A stretch of DNA of 64,000 nucleotides from Adineta steineri (Eukaryota; Rotifera; Eurotatoria; Adinetida; Adinetidae). The stretch is taken from the NCBI GenBank assembly GCA_905250115.1, contig CAJNOI010000080.1, forward strand, positions 310,001-374,000, read 5' to 3'. A model generated the notes under the pieces. That model was not told where the DNA came from. It searched no databases and saw nothing but the letters and a program-made list of their open reading frames with translations. The translations under genes were made by a program, and so were the position numbers. Below, piece after piece: positions 1-11,437 of this stretch; position 1 is the first letter of the stretch; every line of letters begins with the position of its first letter.

Positions 1-646
1 TTATTGTATTAAAATATCAAGTCTTAAACCTTTTCTTCAGTGCAGAGATCAATAAGTGAGTAAAAAAGTGTCCGTTATTGAGTTCATCGTTTGTTTGATA
101 AAACAGATGTCGGAAGGAAGATAACAAAGTAGGAAATCATTGCTTTCTTCGCTTAGAGATAAGAAAGAATTTCCCAGACACCTCGCACTTAGTAATAGAG
201 TAACTTGGAATTTTCCACCATCATTGATATGCAAAATACATCTATTCACTGAAATGTATATAGTGGTATAGATTAATCGAATTGAAATATTAGATCATGT
301 AGAAATATATTATAGATTATCTATTTACGTAGTTTATTATTTGAAGAATAAGATTATATATGGAGTGAATGAATTTAAGCGCCATCTATCGTTATTAACA
401 CGTGATTGGTTAAGGATAGTAACCGATAAAGTTTAAAATCGAGACCCCTTTCATAATGTTTTTTTGTTGTTGTTCAGTTTATTTCTCTTTCGTTCGAGAT
501 TTATCTTTCCTATACAATAAAATAAAAGTGTATTACGTTTCTTTCTATTGATATATATATATACATATATTAATAAAATATTATTAGATATTGTGTTTGT
601 CTTTGGTTTATATTGAAAATATCTTTCTATCTATTGAATACTAACA
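1..646. other. Intergenic, upstream of akirin
   Basis: No gene is assigned here. Positions 49-249 hold a 66-codon open frame on the minus strand with no recognisable domain. From about 380 to 420 there is a GCGCCATCT-like motif, a CACGTG and an ATTGG (reverse CCAAT) close together, which is a plausible promoter for the akirin gene. AT-rich dinucleotide runs lie near 550-570. Confidence 0.4.
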
Positions 647-1399
647 ATGGCTTTATGTATGACATTAAAACGTTCATTTGAACATGATCGAGACTCGAAT
701 ACAAATTCTCCCCCATATGAATCAAGGGCATCTTCATCATCGAAACGTCAACGTCGTTGTTTTCCAATGACAGTTGTATCACCATCGAATGAAACATCAG
801 CAACAACAACAACAACTGAAATGTCTTTTGGAAATCAATCTGTATTTCCAGATATTCAACCAATTCTTACAACTGGTAAAAGAAAAAATTTATATTCTTC
901 AAAAAAAGAAATTTTTTTCTTTTTTTTTTCAAATTAGATGTTTTATTAACTCGAATAAAAGAAGAAGTACGCCGTCTTCAGCGACGTCATCAATTAAAAA
1001 CTTCTTCTTCATCAGAATTAAATGATGATGATAGTAATAATTATTCAACAGATTCCACATCTTTAATTAATTTACCTGGACATAATAATCAACATCTTTT
1101 AACACTTAAACAAGTGAATATGATTTGTGCTCGATTATTAAAAGAACGTGAAGAAAAAGTACGTGAAGAATATGATCAAATATTATCAAATAAACTTAAT
1201 GGTAAAATCAAATATAAATACTTATGTATGTATGTGTAAATATCATTTTTTTTTATTTCTTAGAGCAATATGAAGGTTTTGTTCGATTTACTCAAGATCA
1301 ATTAACACGACGATTTTCTGAATTACAATTTTCTTGTAAATATTTTAAAATAAGAAAAATATATTTGATTTAATTTTTTTTTATTTAGATGTTTCATAA
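647..1399 (+). CDS. AKIRIN: Akirin, nuclear transcription cofactor
   Basis: Exons are 647-875, 938-1201, 1264-1335 and 1389-1399, giving 191 residues. Akirins are small nuclear proteins that bridge transcription factors to chromatin-remodelling complexes in immunity, myogenesis and development. The N-terminus MALCMTLKRSFE matches the family's start, a basic KRQRRC nuclear-localisation motif follows near residue 38, and the conserved block LKQVNMICARLLKEREEKVR is about 50 residues from the end. The last 11-nt exon supplies the stop and restores the hallmark C-terminus SYVS, which strongly supports the splicing. Introns are 53-62 bp. The middle (residues 76-125) is Ser/Asp/Asn-rich, as in other akirins. 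Certainty is high. Confidence 0.96.
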
Positions 1400-3817
1400 A
1401 ACTGAAAATTCCGACTTAGAAGATTTAATTCTGGTGCTGGTCGATTCATTTCTTTTTTCTCGTTTCTTTCTTTTTGTGAAATAAAATCATTGATGTAGTA
1501 GTATTCACTTCTTGTTTGATCATATTTCTTTTTTTGGTGCGATTTCTAATGAGCAGATAGGGAAAGAAAAAAAATTTTGGAATAGTAACCATACTTGCTA
1601 ATGCAGACTATAAATGAAAAAACAAATACATATTTAAATATATTATCTTTGTATTTTATCTTTTCTTCATGTTTATTAGTTTCGATGTTTGGTTTCTCTT
1701 CGTTTTTTTTTTCGTGTACAAAAATATGTGGCATTCGAGAAGAAACTTTTCTCTTTTTTGTTCTTAAATAAAGTTATTAACAAATTAGTTTATGCATTAT
1801 CCTATAGTCTAGATAATGAATTCAATATCGACGATTTTTAGATTAATAACTATGAAAAGGTTAGTTAAATATATTATCTCTGTGTTTGATGTTGTATTAT
1901 CTACGTTTTTATCAACTATTTTTTTGTGCATATGTGTATGAATGTACAAAATATTTGAATGTATGCGAGTTGCATACAATTGGTTGCTATTGTATGTCGT
2001 GTATGTAGATTAGACGAAGAAAAAAAATAAATGAAGAATGACGTGAATATGTAAAAAGAAAAAAAAGTAGCAACGAGCTGATGCACGACATTAACATGTG
2101 GATGGGAGGTTAAACCGTTAATAAGAAACGATGATAAGAGGGACAACGGAATGTTCTAGGATAGTGAGAAAAAGAAATGCAGGATGGGGAAAAAAAGAAT
2201 CATCATCATCATCATTATCATCACTAAAATGCATATATATTCTACTCATTTCTTTCTATTGTCCGAACGTACAAGTATAGGCCAAACATCGGTCACGACT
2301 CGATAGTGTGATTCTCTGAGGCCTTTTTTTTCTTGTTCTTTATGACACATAACCTCGATATTATATAACGATTTCAATAGCAAAAAAAACAAGTAAGTAT
2401 GATTTAAATAAAAAATTACTACATGAATATCTAGTGTAGATATAGATCTGTCAAATTATTAGTAACGAAAAACAACATATGAGAAAATACCATGTGACAA
2501 ATATAGAACGAAGAAGAAAAAAAATATGATTTATTAATTAATTTTGAGAAAAGATAATATTCGAAACTTAATCTTTAGAATAATATACAAAGTCCAGCTA
2601 TTATCATTGTTAATGATACCATTAGTTATCACGCTATTTGATTAATCTACCTTTGATATTTTTGTGAATTATAAATAATCAAGGATATTTCTCGAAATCT
2701 GTCAATAGTCTTCTATATTCAAAATTGATAGAATAAATACATTTATTTTCTTAGACGTCTTAATAATGTTAAGAAGTATACATCTCTAATCATATTATGT
2801 CGCTTGTTGATATTTATAAAGAGTATAATCATTATTGAATACAATACTAATTGTATTTTGATGAAACTATTTTTTTCTCTTTTTCTATAATATAAAATCA
2901 CTTCTAAATTCTTTTTTTTTTGTGTGTCTAATATCTGTTACTGTAGTGATGCATTTTTGATTAAGAATCATATCTATTATTTAGTAGAAACAGAATAATA
3001 AACAAAAAATATCTATATGATTACTAACGTACGTTGGTGGTCTATGCGACAAGCAACTGTTTTGTTTGAGTTTCTTTCTATCAATAATAACTACGAACGT
3101 CATTTTTCTCTATGCAGCTGTTTGTTTGCATCGTCTTTTCTGTAGCAATAATAGTCAATCAAACGGTTTCTCTACTCGTTTTTTTTCCTATAGTTCTTTT
3201 TGTACGAAGAAATATGTATGTCTTCGAGTAATTGTTTTTCAGTCAATTGAGTGTCGTTACTATTCAGACATTCGTCTTATCGAATCAGCTTGCATATGTT
3301 CTCTCTTCATTGCTAGGAAAAAAAACAACATGTACGTAGAAAAATGTTACTAGCGAACAGAAAAGAAAAGAATATAAGTAGTAAAAAAAAAAGAGCAGAG
3401 AATATAACAGAAGAACGATAAATCTTCGTGTTTCTCTCCAAGGTAATATCCATAATTGTTACTGTCCTTCGTTTTTTGCTTAAGAACCTAATATCGAACG
3501 ACGAATAAAAAAAATACACAAGAGCCATCAGGCATCAATGTAACATATTTATTACTTCTTGAATTTGATTATTATTATTAAAATAAATTGAAAATTCTGA
3601 TCAATAAGAAAAATCTATTTACAAAAGCAATGAAGTCAATAATTCTGATATATGATCAAGTTAGAAGATTATATTTGGACTAGCGCTATACTGGTGTTTT
3701 TCCCTTCTTCTTTTTCTTCTTCTTCTTCATCTTTTATTTATTCTTCCTCCTCTTTTCCGACTATATCCCATCAATAAAAACAGATGGAAATCATTATATA
3801 TTAATTGAAAATCAATA
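1400..3817. other. Intergenic, no gene seen
   Basis: The akirin 3' UTR, with an AATAAA near 1481, opens this stretch. The rest is AT-rich with poly-A/T runs, a CAT/ATC microsatellite near 2200-2225 and a CTT run near 3705-3735. Open frames at 1546-1734, 1916-2146, 3066-3353 and 3313-3528 are low-complexity and match nothing I recognise. Confidence 0.5.
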
Positions 3818-6800
3818 ATGATTATCGAACCACGTCGTCGAAAGAGTTCCTCGGTGACATTCTCTGTGCCTGATGATCATTATCATCATCAATATTATGC
3901 ACCACGAACATCAAGTTTTGCAGAGTCAGATTGGGATTATGGTTAGTAGGATAAATATATATGTATATGTATGTATTTTGCATGCCTGGATTATGTATAT
4001 AGCGAAATAAAACTACCCGTTTTTTGTTTTTTAATGATAAATGCACTTTATTCTATATAGAAATGATTTATGTTTATTTTTATCTACACTTCTTTCTTTT
4101 TTTTTCTCTCTTCTTCTTAACTAAATAACAATTCTAATAACAACTTCTATACGATAAAATCTAAAACTTAAAAAACGACATTAAGTAATAAATATACTTA
4201 TCATTATTTGAAAAAGAAAACTCATCTGAGTCACTTTAATCATAATTTATATTATTTACGACATATAATAAATGTCGTAGTGATATTCTCGAGTAAATCG
4301 TTTTTGTTAAAGCACTTTCTAAATAGTAGTCATATTGATGAAATCTATGGAGATTGTAACTAATTATGATGCAAATGTGGAGAATGCTTACGGTGTGTGT
4401 TTTTAATTAGATTTTTTAAATAAAAATTATCTATTATTTTTCTATTATTTAGAGCCGACTATTACAACAATTAGTCCAACAGCATTGGCTATGGCTCGAG
4501 CATTACGTAGTATTAAAACATTTAAAAAAAGTTGGGATTCAGATAAAGCACTTAAAAGTACATATGAAGGAAAACCTGCGAAATATCAATTACGTGCTTA
4601 TATATTCTTGGCATTAGGTTATGCTGTTACGGCAGCATGGCTTTCGGAAATGCCTACATTTGCTTGTAAGTAATTATTTAGATATTCTATTTGTTTTTTT
4701 GAAATATATATTTAGTATTACCACCGAAATCTTTTAATTCCACTCCATATTATATATATAATGAAAGTGTAATTGAATTAAATATAACACAAAATACAAC
4801 ATGTGGAAAAGTTCAAACACTTTCAATCGATGGTCAAATGCGGAGACTTGAACCAAGATATAAGTATGATGATGAATATGGACGATCTGCTCTTACTGAT
4901 GTAAATTAATACAAGATTTTTCTATATATTGATTTCTTAATGATAAATTCTTTTGTTTAGTTTAATACTCTATGTGATCCAATGCGTATAAGAATACCAA
5001 ATATTGTTTATCTCATTGGTTTGATATTAGGAGGTCTTGTATTTGGTTATGCTGCTGATCATAGTGGAAGAAAAATGATTTTAACTGGTAAGAATTTGAA
5101 ATAATCATAAAGTTTTAATTGAATATTTTTATTTTAAAAAATAGGATCTATGTGGACAGCATGTGCTCTATCAGTATTTCAACTTCTCAGTGATGATTAC
5201 ATATCTTATGTTTTTTTTATTCTTTTTGTTGGTATTGCAATTGGTGCTGTACAGGTTATAACTGTACCTTATGTTATAGAAATGGTAATTATCAAATATA
5301 TATATTTTTGAAATATTTTTCAATGTATATATTTAGTTTCCTTCGGAATCTCGAGCTATCTATGGTTTACTATTAACAGCTTTTGTATTCTTATTTGATT
5401 TAATTATTCCTGGACTTGCATTTCTTTTGAAAAATTGGAAAATTTTACAAGGTGTTGTTACAGCACCATTAATTATTACTGCAGTTCTTTACTGGTAAGT
5501 TTTTAAATGAAATGAATATATATATATATATTTGATAAAGATTGTTACATAGAAAAGAAAGAATAAGTCAAGTGATAGTAATATCTGTCAGCACGCTATC
5601 GAGATAATGGCAGGATAATATGATATACATGTAATCTGTCTTTTGAAATGTAATACTCTCGGATGAATCATTTTCTTTCTTATGAATTCAGAGATCTAAA
5701 TCATAACGATTGCGTAAATACCGATTCAAGGGATAAACAAAACTTCTTTTTTTCTAATCACAGTTTATAACTCAGCAAAAAAATTTATTAATTAAAGTTT
5801 TCTCTAGTAGCGGATCCTGAATTTCCATAAGGGGGTGGCGATGGAAAGTAGTATTATTTTTTAGGAGACAAACCTATAAGAGCAGTGGCGGATTTAGGGA
5901 GCAATGGGGGTGATTGCACCCCCCTTCCGAATTTTTTTTGATTTTTTACAGCAAAAATGAACGAAAAACTAGGTTCACACTACTTCAGTTGGACTCTAAA
6001 AACAGCTTTTAACCAAAATCGCCCCCTTTCCCAGGTATCGCCCATTCATACTCAAAAAAAAAAATCGCCCCCCCCCTTCCAAAATCCTAGATCCGCCACT
6101 GAACCTATAGTGTTCTACCTGTTTTCAGTATTTGTCGAAGTATCTATTTTCGAGGGGGTGACGGTCGTCTGTTCGCCGAATAGCTAGATCCGTCACTCAT
6201 TCTCTCTATATATTTTCATAGAATTTGTGCATACTGATTTATTTATAACTATGCGTATCCATAGAATTGAAGATAATCCATAGAGACAACGTCTTTATAT
6301 AACAAATCTAACCAATTTCCATATATTTATAAATAATTGAATAGAAGTCATTTTATTACTTTAATTGTTGTACGATGATCAAAATATAAAATTATTATTT
6401 CATAGTGAATAACAATAAAGAAGTTCATTGTAGATAACGTTTTTGATTTATTAATAAGTCGTAAATTAAAGTGAAATCTATAAAATAGATAATGATTTTA
6501 ATTTGATTGACAATTCTATAACTAGAAAGAATATAATTCTCTCCTATGATTTTAAATTAAATTATTTAGGTGGACAGAAGAATCAATGTTTTGGTATACA
6601 ACACAAAAAGATTATGTAACAGCTGTATTATCATTAACAAAAATTGCTCAATTTAATGGTATTGTTTTTGAAGATATATTTCGTGAAGCTAAAGATTTTC
6701 TTCGTGGTAAACGTTCAAAAGGCATTCAATGTGATTTTCAACCATTACTTCGACTTGGTTTGTTTAAAATCTTCTTTGTTTTTACAATAAAATTTCATTT

Positions 6801-8477
6801 GATTTTTTTTAAGAGGATATTCAATCATTAGGATTAAAATATCCTGATTTTGATATGGTTGATTTACAATCAACAGGTAAAAAAACTACTTTCACACAAA
6901 ATATTGCACAAGTATTAACTGGTCATCATTATTATCCAACATTATCAACATTTTATCCAACTGATTTTCTTCATTCAACAATATTAAGTCTTTATTTACT
7001 TATTATGTGCGGTCTTTGGCTTGTTAGTTCATTAACAGAATATAGTTTGGATTCACCACATTTAACCCATCATTTAACAGATAATTTTTTTCTCAATTAT
7101 TTCTATACACATCTTATTCAAGTTGCTTCGTTTATAGTTGCATTTCCAATGGTTTATAAGTATGAATAAGATATATATATATACATAGATTATGAAACAT
7201 TTTTTCTAATTTAGATGGGGTCGTCGATGGCCAACATTTTGTTTTTTTCTTGTTGCTGAAGTTTGTTTACTTGGGTCATATACATTTCGTGAAAGTAATT
7301 GAAAACGAAATTTTATTTATAAAATTAAGTAAAAAAATATTTTAGATGTAGAAGATACACGTGCAGCAGTATTGATTGTTTATTTTATGGGTAAATTTGC
7401 ATCTCGAGGTGGTTTTATTGTTATTTTACTTTATACATGTGAAATATTCCCAACTGGTTTAAGGTAAATTTTTAATCTCTAAAAAATCCTTTCAAGTTTT
7501 CTATATATTTAAAGATGTACAACGCTTGGTATATGTTATACATTTCGATTAATTGGTGTAGCATTGGCTTCTCAAGATGTCGTAAGTTAAAAATTAAATT
7601 TCTTATTTTTCTTATTCTAATAATATTTATTAAGGCTGGTATAAATGGTCGAACACCTCGACTTATTTATGGTGTTCTATCATTAATACTTGGTGCTATG
7701 GCACTTTTATTACCCGAAACAAAAAAATTTCCATTACCACGAACTATTGTTCAAGTCGAAGTTATTCCAACATCAATAAGTAAAAAATTTCGTCGACAAC
7801 GTTCTGCACCAGCTAAAAGAAATGTTAAACCAGATGCTACACGTCCAGAAGGTCCACATGGATTTAATGATGCTGCTTCATGTGTATCTGGCGTACGTTC
7901 AGTTCGTTTTAATCCATATGATAATCAATCAACATTACATAGTGTTTATGAATTACAAGAATATGGACAAGATGATACTCTACATTCACAATCAAGTCGA
8001 TATGGTCGCCGAATGGATTCACGTAATCCGAATATATTTCAACCAACTGGTGGAAATACTACAGAACCATATAGACAACAAACACCAATTGCTGAAGATG
8101 TTGAATATGATGAAGATGTTGATGATGACCGTACACGATATGCTCAACAACAACGACTTACAGAACAACGTTTTAATGAACAATCATTAACTAATGTACG
8201 TTCCGATGGTGAGATGAATAATTCAACAAATATAATTAATAAACAATCATCGAGTGATATACCATCTCAACTTGAAATAACAGCACAAATTCAAGCTGGT
8301 GATATAACAAATGATCGAAGTGGGTTAACAGAAAAATTATCAACAAATGAAGAAATTAATGATAAAAATAAACAAGATGATGATTTATCTAGAACACCAA
8401 TACGAATTGTTGATGAACCAAATACATTTCCTCCGAATATAAGTGAAGATGAAAACTATTTTTCTGAACACTGCTAA
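3818..8477 (+). CDS. SLC22-like MFS transporter with long cytosolic tail
   Basis: Exons are 3818-3941, 4453-4665, 4716-4900, 4961-5087, 5145-5284, 5337-5494, 6570-6757, 6814-7159, 7215-7294, 7346-7463, 7515-7581 and 7635-8477, giving 862 residues. The fold is major facilitator, closest to SLC22 organic-ion carriers of the plasma membrane. The first membrane span (ALGYAVTAAW) is followed by a large N-glycosylated loop. The cytosolic signature GYAADHSGRK sits after span 2, and LLPETKKFPLP ends the last span. The family is usually about 550 residues; here about 245 C-terminal residues are disordered, rich in Asn/Asp/Gln. The substrate cannot be told. Intron 6 is enlarged to 1,075 bp by inserted repeats. 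The N-terminal RRRKSSS is a possible basophilic kinase site. An alternative first exon lies at 4338-4392. Confidence 0.9.
4338..4392 (+). CDS. Alternative first exon of the SLC22-like gene
   Basis: This exon codes for MKSMEIVTNYDANVENAY, ends in phase 1 at a GT donor (4393), and joins the shared acceptor at 4453 in the same frame as the upstream first exon, completing a Glu codon. An in-frame stop lies just upstream at 4320-4322, so the 4338 ATG is a self-contained start. The product would be 839 residues and would lack the Arg/Ser-rich N-terminus. No transcript evidence is available. Confidence 0.6.
5808..6198. mobile_element. Outer fold-back (MITE-like) element in intron 6
   Basis: The left end reads AGTAGCGGATCCTGA; the right end read backwards is AGTGACGGATCTAGC. 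G-rich blocks (GGGGGTG) sit inside both ends. These degenerate inverted termini enclose about 390 bp, into which a second element has inserted. No transposase is encoded, so the element is non-autonomous. The boundaries are approximate. Confidence 0.45.
5883..6101. mobile_element. Inner MITE nested in the outer element
   Basis: This 219-bp element has termini CAGTGGCGGATTTAGG and, in reverse complement, CAGTGGCGGATCTAGG (15 of 16 identical). The flanks are AACCTATA(A)G at 5871-5880 and AACCTATAG at 6102-6110, a likely target duplication of about 8 bp with a few extra bases on the left. CAG-starting termini with 8-bp duplications are typical of hAT-type elements; that assignment is inference. 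The interior is C/G homopolymer-rich. Confidence 0.65.
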
Positions 8478-9651
8478 ATTGAAAAAAAAACAATACGATC
8501 ATATTCTTCCTTGAAATGAACAGTGTGATATATACATAAATATTTAAACGATATCATAGTTTATAACAGTGAATACAGTTGATTTTAGGCGCGCTTAATT
8601 TCATTTTTTTTGTTTCTTCTTTTGTGGGCAGTTAGAATTCTCTTGTAGTTTAGATAATCGATGTTTTTTCTATCTTTGATAAAGTATCTCTATTCATGAT
8701 TAAATATAAGAGCTGAGATTCCTCATTCTTTATGTGTTTCTTTTGTTTTTTGTATTTTCTTTTCAAGATTTATCATATTATTTCACTCACATATAACCGT
8801 GGATTGTTTTGTCATTTATGTTTATTTGAACAGTATAAAATTGTGTGTTATGTTCAATTTGATAAATAAATAAAACGAGTACAGAATAAATATGCAAGTA
8901 AAACCAAATGCGCATAATAATAATAACATATAAGATCAATATTTATTTGTAAAACCATACAAAGGTTAACGTTAAAATATTATTACAACGTCAATAATTT
9001 TAATGTGTAAATCTAATCAACTGATCAGTATGCATTACTATCTAAAACAAATGCATGTCTTTGAAATCTAATGTGATGTATGGTTAAGTGAACTCCAAAT
9101 TTGAAGTTTTTCGACAAATTGTAACTGGATGATTATTTCTCTTGAGCATCACCAGTCGACTCAGCATAGTCCATAGTATCTATTAGAGCAATCAAAAACA
9201 GATGATTATAGTTTTTCGCGACAACTTAGACATCCGTAAACTTCATATTTGGAGCACACTTAGTTTGACCTGTATAGTTTATAATAATACGCAAGATAAA
9301 ACTTTGTGACAAGTCTGAATGAAATATATTTTCAATTAAATACTCAGAATTTGAACATTATCATAAAGCTTAGATATACTAGACACAAGTTAAAATATTA
9401 ATTTTATATTTATTCTTAAATATTGATCAATCTATGTTGATTCACATGTAACTATTGATTACCTTTTTCCGCGTTATTAATATTTATTTGAAAAAAGATA
9501 GAATAAATATATTAATAAAAAAATAGACATGTTGCAAAAATATCAGATACATATGTGCTTATAAACTATATAAAAGGATTATTTAAAATCATTCTTAAAG
9601 CATATATATATTACTAAGCGTCTAAAGTATTCTATTTAAAAAGATGTAAAA
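8478..9651. other. Intergenic with one dispersed repeat copy
   Basis: This holds the transporter 3' UTR (AATAAATAAA near 8860), one copy of the dispersed repeat at 9081-9270, and AT-rich sequence leading to the next gene. No coding sequence is recognised. Confidence 0.5.
9081..9270. repeat. Dispersed non-autonomous repeat, copy 1
   Basis: The left end GGTTAAGTGAACTCCAAATT and the right end AATTTGGAGCACACTTAG-like sequence are inverted copies of each other. The core around 9140-9170 (TTGAGCATCACCAGTCGACT) is shared with copies at 10577-10889 and 31866-32329. The copy is diverged and no clear target duplication is seen. Confidence 0.65.
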
Positions 9652-11437
9652 ATGTTACTACGTCGCTGGACACCACCATCCCAAGTTCCAACAACTTCAT
9701 TGGATCATAATGGAATACCACAACGTCAACGAATAATTATACGTTGGTTTAAATTAATAATATCTGCATTAATAGCATTAACTTTTCTTGGATTTTGTAT
9801 TTTTTATTCTTTACAAAAGGAAAGATTTTTTAATGATGGATATCGATATAAACAACAAGATCAATATGAACGCGAACAACAATTATTATTTAATACATAT
9901 ATTCAAGATATATCAGATATTCTTTTAAAAATTACTGATAAAAATAATATTGATGAAAATATTCTTCTTCATATACGAACAAAAACATTAATAATTTTCA
10001 AAAACCTTGATACAAAATATAAAAAAGATATTATTTTATTTTTATATGAAAGACATCTTATGCAAAATAATCAATTAAATCTACGTGGCATTAATTTAAA
10101 TGATGTTGAATTAATATGTCCATATGATTTTTCTCGTCTTTATTTACCTGACGTTATTTGGTCAAATGCGATTTTTATTAATTGTCGTTTAACATTTGCT
10201 ATCCTTGATCGAGCACATCTTATTAATGCGAAATTTATTAATTCAACAATTCAATATGCATCATTAACTGATGCTAATCTTGATAATAGTTATTTCATAA
10301 AAACAATAATTATGAATACAAATTTCAATGGAGCTTCACTTATTCAAGCTGATTTTCTTCAAGCTGATATTGTACAAGGAAATAATTTTACAAATACTGA
10401 TTTATATCAAGCAAAATTTACTAATAATCAATGGGAAGGAAAATATATTAATATTATTAAACATGATTTTTCTAATGCACGATTACCAAATGGAACTTTT
10501 CAATTAATAAATTCAGAAAAAAATTTAATTAGAAATGGAAATGCTGAAATGGAGGTAGAAAATTTTTTTTTATTCGGTCAAGCTAAGTATGCTCTAAATT
10601 TGGAGTTTTCGGATGTCTAAGTTAGAGGTGCATAATCTTCCTCGTGCGCCCCCGCGCGCGGAGGGAAAATTTTTTTAAAGCTGCATTTTTCGGGAAAATT
10701 TTTCAAAATTTATTTCGGGGAATTTTTTGAAAAATTTTCCCGGGAAGGAAAATTTTTGATTTTTGGGAAGATTCTGCCCCTCTGGTCTAAACTGTGCTGA
10801 GTCGACTGGTGATGCTGAAGAAAAACAGCACATAGTTTTAAGCTGCAATTTGTCGAAAAACTTCAAATTTAGAGCTCACTTAACTTGACTTTTTTATTCG
10901 AATTGAAATTATTTTTTTAAATAGTGTTTTGCTAATAACCAAACAATATGGGCAACAATTCATGATAATATGACATTATCTACAAATATAACAAACAATG
11001 ATACTTATTGGGGAGATTGTTCATTTGTTATATCAACTCCAACACGTGTATATCAAAATATTAATTTAAATTCTAACAAACATTTAATTGATACAAATAA
11101 TAGTATATTATCATTCTTAGGATATGCTAGTTGTAATCAATCTTATTTTGAACTTCATATATTTCGAGATGATAATATTTTACATGCATTAAAAATCTAT
11201 CCAAGTAAATGAAACTAAATTTAATATTTTAATTTTTATAAATATTTTTTAGAACCGATGAATGGTACAGAATCATATCGAAATAAATCAATGTATTTAT
11301 ATGGTGAATATGAATATAGTTTACCAATACGTACACGTAATATAACAATCTATTTCGGTGTTGAAATTTTTACTATTGATCATCAATGTTATTTTGATAA
11401 TATAACACTTAGAATTAATCAAAGTAAAATAAATTAA
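9652..11437 (+). CDS. Membrane-anchored pentapeptide-repeat protein
   Basis: Exons are 9652-10554, 10925-11204 and 11253-11437, giving 455 residues. A short cytosolic N-terminus is followed by one hydrophobic span (LIISALIALTFLGFCIF, about residues 36-53), then a spacer and pentapeptide repeats of the A(D/N)LXX type (about 140-285; for example DANLDNS, NGASLIQADFLQADI), which form a right-handed beta-helix. The C-terminal 150 residues carry many NXT/S sequons and paired Cys, suggesting an extracellular domain. The function is unknown. A related protein lies at 34322-35089. Intron 1 is 370 bp because a repeat has inserted; without it the intron would be about 46 bp, the local norm. The family is inferred from sequence pattern. 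Confidence 0.85.
10577..10889. mobile_element. Dispersed non-autonomous repeat, copy 2 (inserted in an intron)
   Basis: The ends are GTCAAGCTAAGTATGCTCTA and the inverse of CTCACTTAACTTGAC. The element is 313 bp and flanked by TTTTTTATTCG on both sides (10566-10576 and 10890-10900), an apparent 11-bp target duplication, although the T-run makes its exact length ambiguous. The interior contains a GC-rich block CGTGCGCCCCCGCGCG and fold-back GGGAAAATTTTTC stretches. It has no coding capacity. Long duplications of 9-11 bp are typical of Mutator-like elements; that assignment is inference. Confidence 0.75.

Noticed and set aside
49-249. 66-codon minus-strand open frame
   Set aside because: No recognisable motif, no clear splice partners and no signal peptide; it may be the edge of an unseen gene but cannot be supported.
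5957-6187. 76-codon frame in the transporter intron
   Set aside because: It lies wholly inside the nested fold-back elements and arises from homopolymer C/A tracts.
7515-8477. Continuous 320-codon frame as a separate gene
   Set aside because: It reads through the 53-bp intron at 7582-7634; the true frame belongs to the last two exons of the SLC22-like gene.
10675-10866. 63-codon minus-strand frame
   Set aside because: It lies inside the inserted repeat in the pentapeptide gene intron and has fold-back composition only.
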